Below, one piece after another: positions 27,973 through 36,687 of a DNA stretch of 64,000 nucleotides. The position numbers and the translations under genes were made by a program. The notes below the pieces were generated by a model. That model searched no databases. It saw nothing but the letters and a program-made list of their open reading frames with translations, and was not told the DNA's origin. Source of the DNA: JAJPGZ01 sp038229295 (GTDB taxonomy: Bacteria > Verrucomicrobiota > Verrucomicrobiia > Chthoniobacterales > UBA10450). The stretch spans positions 23,576-87,575 of the forward strand of contig JBBROO010000006.1 of NCBI GenBank assembly GCA_038229295.1. The letters are read 5' to 3'. Each line of letters starts with the position of its first letter. The stretch's first letter is position 1.

Positions 27973-28995
27973 TCACGACCGATAACCAGTCGCGCAAATG
28001 TCGTTGTCGATCTTGTGATAAGTGACGCGATCTAGTTTCAAGGCCGCGGCAGTGGTAGCAGCGCCGCGTCCCGGAAAAGCCACGACAGGACCGCCCGTCG
28101 CCACGGCGCCAAGATAAATTTGCACCTTGTCGATCAAGCGCGCGTCGAGAGCCTGCCCGAGCACATCGCCACCGCCCTCGATCAAAACGCTGGTGATATT
28201 TTTTGCCCCAAGATCGACAAGTACATCTTCGAGCGATTTTTTTCGATAGACCAAAGTCCGCTCGCGAAAGCGATCGCGAAACACGCGCGCATCGCTCGGA
28301 AGTTTTCCCGAGCGCGTAAGAATCACGCGCCAGGGCTGCGGCGCATCCTTCGCGCCGCGCACGGTGAGTCGCGGATCATCGGCGCGAAGTGTTTCTGCGC
28401 CGACCAGAACCGCGTCAACGTGCGCGCGCAACGCGCGCGCATCAGCACGCGAGGACGCGCTCGTGATCCAGGGTGATTCGCCCGGCGGTTGCGTCAATCG
28501 TCCATCGAGACTCATTCCGCATTTGGCGATAACAAATGGTCGTCCCGTTACGATCCATTTATTGAATGCTTCATTCATCGCTGAGGATTCGTCTCCCAAA
28601 ATTCCGACACGCACGTCCACGCCGGCCTTTCGCAGAAGAGAAACACCCCGGCCGTTATGACGCGGATTTGGATCGAGCGCGCCGATGACGACGCTCTTAA
28701 TTCCGGCAGCGATAATGTTTTCCGTGCATGCGCCGGTGCGCCCGGCGGTCGAGCACGGTTCGAGCGTGACATACATTGTCGATCTTGCGCGGAGGCGCGC
28801 CGGCACCTGCGCGAGGGCTTCGGCTTCTGCGTGCGGCAAACCGCTTTTGCGATGATGCGTTCGTGCAATAATTTTTCCGTTGAGCACGATGACGGCGCCG
28901 ACCGACGGATTCGGACTCGTCTTACCCGAACCTTTCGCGGCTTCGCGCAATGCGACTCGCATGAAGCGTTCGTCCTCTTTGTGCAACTCTGTCAC
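27973..28995 (-). CDS. ribD: Bifunctional riboflavin deaminase/reductase RibD
   Basis: About 340 residues, catalysing deamination then side-chain reduction of the pyrimidine intermediate of riboflavin synthesis. The N-terminal deaminase zinc site is HAEAEAL with the PC-x-GRTGAC segment (TLEPCSTAGRTGACTENI) and SPNPSVGAVIV. The C-terminal reductase domain has GMSLDGRLT, DAVLVGAETLRADDPRLTVR and SVLIEGGGDVLGQAL. A TTG at 29016 would give seven more residues and resembles a decamer; the GTG at 28995 is preferred. No FMN riboswitch was seen upstream and no ribE/ribBA/ribH adjoins. Decamer copies at 28005, 28210 and 28777. Confidence 0.93.
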   Translation of the reverse strand: MTELHKEDERFMRVALREAAKGSGKTSPNPSVGAVIVLNGKIIARTHHRKSGLPHAEAEALAQVPARLRARSTMYVTLEPCSTAGRTGACTENIIAAGIKSVVIGALDPNPRHNGRGVSLLRKAGVDVRVGILGDESSAMNEAFNKWIVTGRPFVIAKCGMSLDGRLTQPPGESPWITSASSRADARALRAHVDAVLVGAETLRADDPRLTVRGAKDAPQPWRVILTRSGKLPSDARVFRDRFRERTLVYRKKSLEDVLVDLGAKNITSVLIEGGGDVLGQALDARLIDKVQIYLGAVATGGPVVAFPGRGAATTAAALKLDRVTYHKIDNDICATGYRS

Positions 28996-29223
28996 CGACT
29001 TTTGTTGGATCGACAACGAACGTGCGTCAAATCAACACAGCGCCGGCTCTTCGTCGAAACCGGGAACTGCGTTATAAATTATTGATTTTCAATCGTCTCC
29101 GAATTCACACCACTGGTCGATGTCGCGCTGGCATCATGGCAGCTAAGGAATTCGAAACAACCATTTCAGAAAGGAATCAAATTTTATAAGCTTAATTCGT
29201 TATCAAACTCCGGAATTGACGGC

Positions 29224-29523
29224 GTGGCCGTCGCTCATAATGACGGCTACACGTTGCAGGTGGAAATGCCGGGCGTGAATAAGGAAGGTCTCGAAATTTC
29301 GGTCGAGAACAATGAGTTGACGTTGACTGGCCGGCGTTCGTTGCCATCGATCGACGGCACGCTCATTCATCGGGAATCTCGCCGCGAGAATTTCCGACGC
29401 GCGTTTGAACTCGATCCGTCGATCGAAGCAAACAAGATCAGTGCGAAGATTGATCAGGGCATCGTGACGCTGACTCTACCGAAAGCGGAGCAGGTCAAGC
29501 CGCGCAAGATTGCCGTCTCGTAA
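29224..29523 (+). CDS. Small heat-shock protein (Hsp20), shortened N-terminus
   Basis: A 99-residue alpha-crystallin-domain chaperone starting at GTG. The conserved strands VEMPGVNKEGLEISVENNEL, LTGRR and IDQGIVTLTLPKAE, with the RRAFELD segment, are clear. The usual N-terminal arm of about 40 residues is missing. Just upstream, in another frame, 29189-29230 reads SLIRYQTPELTAWP, which looks like the normal Hsp20 beginning but is preceded by ATA (29186) where a start codon would be expected, after an AAAGGAA ribosome-binding site. This suggests deletion of the arm and loss of the old start. A terminator follows 24 bases downstream. Confidence 0.82.
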   Translation: MAVAHNDGYTLQVEMPGVNKEGLEISVENNELTLTGRRSLPSIDGTLIHRESRRENFRRAFELDPSIEANKISAKIDQGIVTLTLPKAEQVKPRKIAVS

Positions 29524-29546
29524 GATCGACATCTTGAATTCCAAAA

Positions 29547-29577
29547 GGCCGCGGATCGAAAGGTTCGCGGCTTTTTT
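29547..29577 (+). terminator. Rho-independent terminator after hsp20
   Basis: A ten-pair stem (GGCCGCG/CGCGGC core extended by wobble pairs) closed by a GAAA loop is followed by six T. It separates the hsp20 transcript from recA. Confidence 0.85.
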
Positions 29578-29629
29578 GCTTTTTGCTTGGCGAATGGCGC
29601 TAGCGGCCTTTACCTAAAGGATTCCATTT

Positions 29630-30667
29630 ATGGCGACCAAGACCGAAGCGAAACCTGCAGAAAACAAAGTCAACGCGGCGCGTGACAAGAACCTCGAGCT
29701 AGCCATCCAGCAAATTGCGAAGGATTACGGGGACGGCGCGATTATGCGTCTCGGGGACGAGAAAATCGTCGACATCGATGTCATACCGACGGGAAATATT
29801 TTGATCGATCGCGCGCTCGGCGTGGGCGGATTTCCGCGCGGCCGCGTCGTCGAAGTTTTTGGTCCGGAGTCATCCGGCAAAACGACACTCACATTGACGG
29901 TGATCGCGCAGGCGCAAAAGCGCGGTGGTCTCGCGGCGTTCATCGACGTCGAGCACGCACTCGATCCGGCGTACGCGAAAAAGTTGGGTGTCAATCTTGA
30001 TGATCTACTCGTGTCGCAGCCGAGCTCGGGCGAAGAAGCGTTGCGCATTTGCGAGACCTTAGTCCGCTCGAATGCGCTCGATGTCATCGTGCTTGATTCA
30101 GTCGCGGCGCTGGTCACGAAAGCGGAACTCGAAGGCGAAATCGGCGATGTCACCGTCGGTGCGCAAGCGCGCTTGATGAGCGCGGCGTTGCGTAAACTCA
30201 CTTCGCTTATCTCGAAAGCGCGGACGTGTTGCATTTTCACAAACCAGATCCGCGAAAAGATCGGCGTCATGTTTGGCAATCCGGAAACGACGCCCGGCGG
30301 GAAGGCGTTAAAATTTTATGCGAGCGTTCGGGTCGATATCCGTCGCATCGGGGCGATTAAACAAACCGACGGCGTCGTCACCGGAAATCGCACCCGCGTT
30401 AAGATCGTGAAGAACAAAGTGGCGCCGCCGTTCACCGAAGCGGAGTTCGACATCATGTATAACGAAGGAATTTCTTCGACCGGTGCGCTTCTCGATCTTG
30501 CACTGGAAAAACAAATCATCGAAAAGCGCGGCTCGTGGTTGAATTACAAAGGGACGCAACTGGCGCAGGGGCGCGATGCCGGCAAGGAAGCTTTGAAGAA
30601 CGACCGGGCTCTTTACGAAGAGATCGAGGCGGCAGTGAAGGCAAAGCTGGACGAAGAAAAAGATTAA
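29630..30667 (+). CDS. recA: Recombinase RecA
   Basis: 345 residues. Strand exchange and SOS co-protease activity in homologous recombination. Walker A is GPESSGKTT (78-86), Walker B-like VIVLDSVAALV, loop regions include GAQARLMSAALRKL and FTNQIREKIGVMFGNPETTPGG, and the C-terminal domain is standard. The first 25 residues are longer and more basic than in E. coli. No LexA box was recognised in the short gap after the hsp20 terminator. Recombination by RecA is also the last step of natural transformation, which bears on the decamer finding. Confidence 0.97.
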   Translation: MATKTEAKPAENKVNAARDKNLELAIQQIAKDYGDGAIMRLGDEKIVDIDVIPTGNILIDRALGVGGFPRGRVVEVFGPESSGKTTLTLTVIAQAQKRGGLAAFIDVEHALDPAYAKKLGVNLDDLLVSQPSSGEEALRICETLVRSNALDVIVLDSVAALVTKAELEGEIGDVTVGAQARLMSAALRKLTSLISKARTCCIFTNQIREKIGVMFGNPETTPGGKALKFYASVRVDIRRIGAIKQTDGVVTGNRTRVKIVKNKVAPPFTEAEFDIMYNEGISSTGALLDLALEKQIIEKRGSWLNYKGTQLAQGRDAGKEALKNDRALYEEIEAAVKAKLDEEKD

Positions 30668-30690
30668 GGTTCGCGCAACGCAAGATCGAC

Positions 30691-32328
30691 ATGTTGATTC
30701 GTTGTCTTGTCCTTTCGCTGGCAATTGTTTCAGGCGCGACCGCGAAAACGAGAAACGCATCTGGCCCGCAACTCATGTCGGGTTTGGGCGAAGTCCATCA
30801 TCCGGTCTCGACCGCCAATCACGAGGCGCAGCAGTTTTTCGATCAGGGATTGAAACTTGTTTACGGATTCAATCACGACGAAGCGAGGCGTTCGTTCCAG
30901 CGCGCCGCCGAGCTCGATCCGAAATTGGCAATGGCGTGGTGGGGGATCGCATTGACGCTCGGGCCTAACTACAATCTGCCTGTCGATCTTGAGCGAGAAA
31001 AAACCGCTTACGAAGCCGTGCAGCGCGCGCTTTCGTTGCAGGAAAAAACTTCACAAGCGGAGCGCGCTTATATCAACGCGCTCGCGTTTCGTTATTCGAA
31101 GGATCCGAAAGCGGACTTGCATCAACTCGATGTCGATTACCGCGACGCGATGGCGAAACTGGTGCACGAATACCCGGACGATCTCGACGCCGCGACGCTC
31201 TATGCCGAGAGCTTGATGAATTTGCATCCCTGGCAACTCTGGATGCGCGATGGCCGGCCTAACGAAGGCACGGAGGAGATTTTAGCCATGCTCGAATCGG
31301 TTTTGCAGCGCGAACCAAATCATCTCGGCGCGAATCATTACTACATTCACGCCATCGAAGCGTCGCCTCATCCGGAGCGAGGTCTCGCCAGCGCGGCGCG
31401 TTTGGAAAAACTTGCGCCCGCCGCGGGCCATCTCGTGCACATGCCGGCGCATATATACTCGCGCGTGGGCGAGCACGCCGCTTCGGTGCAATCCAATGTC
31501 CGCGCCGTTGCGGCGGATCAGAAATTTCTCAGCGCGACGCATGAGCAGGGCGTGTATCCCGTCATGTATTTCAGTCACAATTTAAGTTTTCTCGCCTACG
31601 CGAATTGCATGAAGGGAGATTTTGCCGAAGCAAAACGCGCGGCGGACAAGCTCGTAGCCAATGTGCAGCCGCATGTGAAGGAGATGCCGATGTTAGAAGG
31701 ATTTCTCCCGACACCGCTGTGGGTGCTGATCTCATTCGAACGCTGGGACGATATCGTGAAAACGCCGATTCCCGATCCAGTGCTGATCTATACGACTGCG
31801 AATTGGCATTTCGCCTGCGGAGTCGCGCTCGCAGCTCTCGGCAAAACGGATCAGGCGGAACGAGAATCAAAAGAATTTGCCGCGGGCCTTGGAAAACTTC
31901 CGCACGACGCAACGTTCGATCCCTTGAACTCGATTGAAAGCATTCGGCACGTCCAGGAAAATTTTTTGGCCGCTGCCATTAAACATGCGGGCGGCATTGG
32001 CGGTAATGTCGGCGGCGAAGTGGTGGATGCGTTGCAGCACGCGGTGGAGGCGGAGGACGCTCTTAATTATAGCGAACCGCCGAGTTGGTATCCGCCGGTG
32101 CGGCCGGTTCTCGGGCGCGTATTGCTCGAGCAGGGAAAAGCGGACGCGGCCGAAAAAGTCTTCCGTAGCGCACTGGAAAAAACGCCGCGTTACGCGCGCG
32201 CTCTTGTCGGTCTGCGCGACAGCTTGAAAGCGCAAAAGCGTTTTTACGAAGCGGAACAGATCGACCGCCAATTGCTCGATGCGCAAAAAACGGTCGACGC
32301 CGTTTCGACGACGACTGCGCGCAGATAG
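30691..32328 (+). CDS. Exported TPR protein
   Basis: 545 residues with a signal peptide (CLVLSLAIVSGATAKT) and TPR-like helical repeats (FFDQGLKLVYGFNHDEARRS with RAAELDPKLAMAWWGIA; GRVLLEQGKADAAEKVFRSA). Central HY-rich segments (NHYYIHAIEAS, HLVHMPAHIYSRVGEH) are typical of a family of exported TPR proteins common in soil bacteria and of unknown role; metal binding by the repeated histidines is conceivable. The ATG at 30691 is formed by the end of a decamer copy (30682-30691) and gives the signal peptide; frames starting earlier lie inside recA. Confidence 0.78.
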   Translation: MLIRCLVLSLAIVSGATAKTRNASGPQLMSGLGEVHHPVSTANHEAQQFFDQGLKLVYGFNHDEARRSFQRAAELDPKLAMAWWGIALTLGPNYNLPVDLEREKTAYEAVQRALSLQEKTSQAERAYINALAFRYSKDPKADLHQLDVDYRDAMAKLVHEYPDDLDAATLYAESLMNLHPWQLWMRDGRPNEGTEEILAMLESVLQREPNHLGANHYYIHAIEASPHPERGLASAARLEKLAPAAGHLVHMPAHIYSRVGEHAASVQSNVRAVAADQKFLSATHEQGVYPVMYFSHNLSFLAYANCMKGDFAEAKRAADKLVANVQPHVKEMPMLEGFLPTPLWVLISFERWDDIVKTPIPDPVLIYTTANWHFACGVALAALGKTDQAERESKEFAAGLGKLPHDATFDPLNSIESIRHVQENFLAAAIKHAGGIGGNVGGEVVDALQHAVEAEDALNYSEPPSWYPPVRPVLGRVLLEQGKADAAEKVFRSALEKTPRYARALVGLRDSLKAQKRFYEAEQIDRQLLDAQKTVDAVSTTTARR

Positions 32329-32395
32329 CGCCGGCATCGATTTCCATTTGGAAATCAGCGGCGTCTCCCGCACCTTGCTTCATTAGATCGACATC

Positions 32396-35242
32396 ATGAC
32401 CTCGGCCGAAATTCGTCAATCGTTTCTCGATTTCTTTCGCGAGAAACAGCACAGCATCGTGCCGTCGTCATCGCTTCTGCCGGATTCGCCGAATCTCCTT
32501 TTCACCAACGCCGGCATGAACCAGTTCGTCCCCGTTTTCCTCGGTCAGCAAAAAGCGACATGGAAGCCGCCGCGCGTGGCCGACACGCAGAAATGCATTC
32601 GCGCCGGTGGCAAGCATAACGACCTCGAAGACGTCGGCCTCGACACGTATCACCACACGTTCTTCGAAATGCTCGGCAATTGGAGCTTCGGCGATTATTT
32701 CAAGAAGGAAGCGATCGAGTGGGCGTGGGAACTCGTGGTCGAGCGCTGGAAGCTTCCGCCGCACCGACTTTACGCGACCGTTTACAAACCCGGGCCTAAC
32801 GAGCCGAGCGAGTTCGACCAGGAAGCGCACGATCACTGGGCGGGTTTGTTCCAAGATGTCGATCTTGACCCGAAGATCCACATCGTAAACGGAAACAAGA
32901 AAGACAATTTCTGGATGATGGGCGAGACCGGCCCGTGCGGTCCGTGCTCAGAGTTACATGTCGATCTTACGCCGGATGGCGACACCCGCGGCTCGTTAGT
33001 CAACCAAGACGATCCACGCTGCATCGAGATTTGGAATCTCGTTTTCATTCAATTCAACGCGAATCCCGACGGCTCGTTCAGTCCACTCCCGCAACGTCAT
33101 GTCGATACCGGAATGGGTTTCGAGCGCGCCACCGCGATCATCCAAGGCACAAAAAATTTCACCGATTTCTCCGGCACCATCTCGAACTACGAAACGGACA
33201 TTTTTCGTCCGATCTTCGACGAGCTCGAAAAACTCAGCGGCAAGAAATATGGATCGACCCTTCCGGGTAGCGCGCTCGTCTCGAGCGCGTCCGCCGGTGT
33301 CTCGCCGGCGGAAGATGCTGCGCGAGACACGCAGCAAAGCGGCCGAGACGACCGCTCTACCCAAATTCAAATCGACATCGCGTTCCGCGTAATCGCCGAT
33401 CACATCCGCACGCTCAGCTTCGCCATCGCCGACGGAATCATTCCCTCAAACGAAGGACGCGGTTACGTCCTGCGGCGCATTCTTCGGCGCGCCGTGCGTT
33501 ATGGCCGCACGCTGAGCTTTCATGAGCCGTTCATCTTCAAGCTTGTCGATGTACTCATCCAAGCGATGGCAGATGTTTTTCCTGAGTTGCGAAAAAAAGA
33601 GCAACTCATTCGCGATTCGATCCACCGGGAAGAGGAAAGCTTTGGCAACACCTTGGATTTTGGGATCGAGTTCTTTGACCGTGCGATGAATGCACACGTT
33701 CTCGGCATTGAACGTTTCGATAATGCGATCTTTCCCGGCAAAATTGCGTTTGAGCTTTACGATACCTACGGCTTTCCGCTCGATCTGACTGAGCTCATGG
33801 CGCGCGAGCGCGGATTAACGGTTGATGTCGAGGGCTTCAATAAACTGATGGACGAGCAACGCGCGCGCGCACGGGCGGCCCAAAAGAAATCGGTGATCGA
33901 GGTTTCGAAGGTCGATGGTAAAGCGCCGACGAATTTCTTGGGATACGAACATGATCACACCGGTGCGGACGTGGAGGCGATTGTCGATCTTGCGGACAAG
34001 CGTGGCGTGATTTTGAACAACTCGGTTTGTTATGCCGAGATGGGCGGACAAGTGGGCGATACCGGCGAACTCGTGCGCGAAAATCGCCAATGGAAAATCG
34101 CGAACACGCAAAAGTCCGGCGCGAGCTTTGTGCATGTGATCGCGGGAGCGGATGCGCCGGCGGTTGGCGACCATGTCACAGTTAAGATCGACATCGAGCG
34201 ACGCCGCGCGATCGAGCGGCATCACACGGTCACGCATTTATTGCATTGGGCGCTGCATGAAGTCGTTAGTCATGATGCGGCGCAGAAGGGAAGTTATGTC
34301 GGACCGGAGAAGTTGACGTTTGATTTTTCGAGCGCTGCGCTGACGACGGAGCAGAAGCGCGGCGTGGAAAAATTGGTGAATGAGAAAGTGCGCGAGGCTG
34401 CGGCGGTTTCGTGGACGGAGATTCCGTACGCGGAAGCGAAGAAGCGTTCTGACATTCAGCAATTCTTTGGCGACAAATACGGCGATGTGGTGCGCGTCGT
34501 GCAGATCGGCGGAAAGCCTAACGAGCTCGATGGCTACTCGATGGAGCTCTGCGGTGGGACGCATGTAAGATCGACAAGTGAGATTGGAGCGTTTCGGATT
34601 GTGCGCGAGGAGGCGATCGCTGCTGGTATCCGGCGGATTGAAGCGGTCGCCGGCGATGCGGCGAGAACTTGGGCGGAACAAGAGGCGGCGCGACAGGATG
34701 AAAAGTTTGAGAGTTTGAAACGGAAGAAATCTGACATCACCGCGGTGCCTGCGTTCGAGAAGGGGGAGGAGACGGCGACGATGCTTGGCCGGATCGACGC
34801 GCGCGCCGCGTTCCTGGAGAAGCTGGATGCCGATGTGCGGGAGTGGGAAAAACAAAACGCGAAGACGGCTGATGCCGGATTGCGTAGTCGCGCGGCGACG
34901 ATCGCGAGTGAGCTGGCGACGGCGCACGTCGAGAAAGGTTCGTGTGTGGCCGAAGTTGCGGAAGCGGATGGCAAATTGCTGCAAGCGATTGCGGATGCGC
35001 TAAAAACGAAAATTGACGGGCCGGTTTTTTTAGCGGGCGCGGCCAATGGACGCGTTGCGATGATCGCGACGGTACCGAAGCAATCGGCTTCGAAAATTCA
35101 GGCGAACAAGTTGATTCAAGAGCTGGCGCCGATGGTTGGCGGCAAAGGCGGCGGGCGTCCGGAGAATGCGCAAGGATCAGGTCCAGACGTGGACAAGATC
35201 GACATGTTGATCGCGCGGGCGAAGGAGTTAATCGGGGCCTAA
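32396..35242 (+). CDS. alaS: Alanyl-tRNA synthetase with internal palindrome-encoded insertion
   Basis: 948 residues, longer than the usual roughly 880. Charges tRNA-Ala and edits Ser/Gly mischarging. The class II catalytic motifs (HHTFFEMLGNWSFGDYFK, RRILRRAVRYGR), the editing-domain zinc ligands HTVTHLLH and CGGTH, and the C-terminal DHHA1 and C-Ala domain are present (MVGGKGGGRPENAQGSG). Between KKYGSTLP and IQIDIAFRVIADHIRT an extra segment of about 35 residues (SALVSSASAGVSPAEDAARD and following) is encoded by the palindrome at 33265-33362; it stays in frame. The start is the ATG after a TAGATCGACA variant. Seven decamer copies, counting both strands, fall in the gene. Confidence 0.95.
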   Translation: MTSAEIRQSFLDFFREKQHSIVPSSSLLPDSPNLLFTNAGMNQFVPVFLGQQKATWKPPRVADTQKCIRAGGKHNDLEDVGLDTYHHTFFEMLGNWSFGDYFKKEAIEWAWELVVERWKLPPHRLYATVYKPGPNEPSEFDQEAHDHWAGLFQDVDLDPKIHIVNGNKKDNFWMMGETGPCGPCSELHVDLTPDGDTRGSLVNQDDPRCIEIWNLVFIQFNANPDGSFSPLPQRHVDTGMGFERATAIIQGTKNFTDFSGTISNYETDIFRPIFDELEKLSGKKYGSTLPGSALVSSASAGVSPAEDAARDTQQSGRDDRSTQIQIDIAFRVIADHIRTLSFAIADGIIPSNEGRGYVLRRILRRAVRYGRTLSFHEPFIFKLVDVLIQAMADVFPELRKKEQLIRDSIHREEESFGNTLDFGIEFFDRAMNAHVLGIERFDNAIFPGKIAFELYDTYGFPLDLTELMARERGLTVDVEGFNKLMDEQRARARAAQKKSVIEVSKVDGKAPTNFLGYEHDHTGADVEAIVDLADKRGVILNNSVCYAEMGGQVGDTGELVRENRQWKIANTQKSGASFVHVIAGADAPAVGDHVTVKIDIERRRAIERHHTVTHLLHWALHEVVSHDAAQKGSYVGPEKLTFDFSSAALTTEQKRGVEKLVNEKVREAAAVSWTEIPYAEAKKRSDIQQFFGDKYGDVVRVVQIGGKPNELDGYSMELCGGTHVRSTSEIGAFRIVREEAIAAGIRRIEAVAGDAARTWAEQEAARQDEKFESLKRKKSDITAVPAFEKGEETATMLGRIDARAAFLEKLDADVREWEKQNAKTADAGLRSRAATIASELATAHVEKGSCVAEVAEADGKLLQAIADALKTKIDGPVFLAGAANGRVAMIATVPKQSASKIQANKLIQELAPMVGGKGGGRPENAQGSGPDVDKIDMLIARAKELIGA
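33265..33362. repeat. Palindromic element inserted in frame in alaS
   Basis: The ends (GGGTAGCGCGCTCGTCTCG and, reversed, GGGTAGAGCGGTCGTCTCG) form imperfect inverted repeats of about 24 bases, with two inner hairpins (TCCGCCGG/CCGGCGGA and TGCTGCG/CGCAGCA). It adds about 35 residues to AlaRS at a loop after the aminoacylation core. Unrelated in sequence to the GTCATCCCGA family. Comparable palindromic gene insertions are known in Rickettsia (RPE), but no relation is claimed. Confidence 0.75.
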
Positions 35243-35245
35243 CGA

Positions 35246-36308
35246 CTACGGTAAGAGGATCGTGATGATAAACGTCGCGGCCAGGGCGAGGCATAAGACA
35301 AAAAGGTAAGCGAGTCCGCCGACGAGGAATTTGAAGATGCTCACGAACCAGCTTTGGCGATAGACGCGGCGGATTGACAAGAAGATTTGTGCGGTAAAGC
35401 CGAGCCAGAGAAGTCCGATAATCCAGCCGGAGAGCACGCCGGGTTTGGCATAAAGCAATCCCGTAAACGAAGCTATGGATGTGGAGCGCGTAGATGAGGT
35501 GATCGATGTAAAAGATGCGCCGCCGCAAATACAAAATTTTCAGGACAAAGGCGAACAGCGGAATGCAGCAGAACATCATGTAGGGCATGTTGCTGATGAG
35601 CGTTTTGATAAAGAGGCCCATCTTAGTCCCGTGCTCGCCCATCTTTTCCTGCGCGCGCCCTTCGACCCAACGCCCGAACGGGGTGGTTTGTTTTGTCTCG
35701 TGAGCGCCTATGGCCGGCTCTGCTTTTTCCGGCGGCGGTGAAGGCGGCCCGGCTTGCGGTGAAGCGGACGGCGCTGGCGTGGCCATGTCTTTCAGGACCC
35801 GCTGGAGTTTTTCGCGCGCTTCCGGTGGCAGATTTTCCTTTTTCAGCTCGGTTTCGATTTCAGCGCGATCCTTATGCGAGGGCTCGCTTGGATTGATATG
35901 AATTCCTTTGCTCCAATAGTTGACGGCAAAGAAAAACAAGACACTGGCCAGCAAATACAGACGCAGCGGATGCAAATAGCGAACGCGCCGGCCGCGCACG
36001 AATTCGTTCGTTAGGCGCCACGGCTTTGCGACGAGCAACCCGATGGTAGAGAAAAATTTCGAATCCCAATTCAGGAAGGAATCGAGCACATCGAGACTGA
36101 CGTGACGAAACGAGCGGCGGTAATCGATGGCCGGTTGGCCGCATTGCACGCACCAATGTCCATGCAATAGCGCGCCGCAATTTTCGCAATGCGTCAACGG
36201 CGGTGATTGTCGATCTTTCCGGCGGAAGAATCGGCGATCGCCCGGCCCGCCTTCGGTGGCGGAAATGGCGGTGTCGCCGAAAATGATTTGCTCCGGTTCG
36301 TCGGCCAT
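35246..36308 (-). pseudogene. DUF3667 membrane protein with one frameshift
   Basis: The start ATG is at 36308. The first 283 codons give a double-CxxC zinc ribbon (CENCGALLHGHWCVQCGQPA), the conserved DUF3667 segment RRSFRHVSLDVLDSFLNWD, one membrane segment, a helical charged linker rich in P, A and S, and two more membrane segments. At about 35460 an extra base in a GGG run (minus strand) breaks the frame. The remaining 70 codons (35458-35246, LLYAKPGVLSGWIIGLLWLG onward) are the last three membrane segments in another frame. Removing one G restores VYGLLYAK. Convergent with alaS. Sequencing error is possible. Confidence 0.75.
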
Positions 36309-36343
36309 CGGGCGCCGAGCTTATGGAATGATCGCAAGCGCGT

Positions 36344-36553
36344 CTACCGCAGAAAGAAGAGCGCGCCCGTGCCGATTCCGCCGATAGCAAAGAGCGCGAG
36401 GGTGTCAGCGACGAAATAGGGATAAACCATCAGCGCGATGCCGCAGAACATCGGTTTCCAAAGATTCATTCGTTTGCCGTAGATAAACGCGACGAAGCCG
36501 ATGGAGCCGAAGATAAGACCGGCGATGAGATTGGCCGGGTCGAGATCGAACAT
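36344..36553 (-). CDS. Small two- or three-span membrane protein
   Basis: 69 residues of almost pure membrane segments (LIAGLIFGSIGFVAFIYGKR, PMFCGIALMVYPYFVADTLA, LFAIGGIGTGALFFLR). Resembles the small inner-membrane amino-acid-transport-like group by eye only. Starts at ATG 36553, which is the end of a decamer copy. Confidence 0.55.
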   Translation of the reverse strand: MFDLDPANLIAGLIFGSIGFVAFIYGKRMNLWKPMFCGIALMVYPYFVADTLALFAIGGIGTGALFFLR

Positions 36554-36599
36554 GTCGATCTTGGGAGCTAAATGCAGGCCAGCGCGGCAAGATCGACAT
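36552..36599. repeat. Inverted pair of decamers
   Basis: ATGTCGATCTTG (36552-36563) and CAAGATCGACAT (36588-36599) are perfect inverted copies over 12 bases around a 24-base loop. The pair lies between divergent genes (36344-36553 and 36688-38298), so it is not a terminator for either. The left arm contains the start codon of the small membrane protein. Such pairing of repeat words is common among DNA uptake sequences. Confidence 0.8.
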
Positions 36600-36687
36600 C
36601 GAAACTTAGGATTGACCGCGACGCGGGCGCGATGCCACGATCCGTCCGAACGCGCGTTCCTGATTCGAATGCCTAACGGATAACAAA

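Noticed and set aside
29017..29150. FMN riboswitch upstream of ribD
   Set aside because: The conserved RFN boxes were sought and not found in this interval.
34737..35455. Continuation of the DUF3667 frame far into alaS
   Set aside because: After the frameshift point the sequence is arginine/proline-rich noise on the antisense strand of alaS. The real C-terminus is in the other frame (35246-35458).
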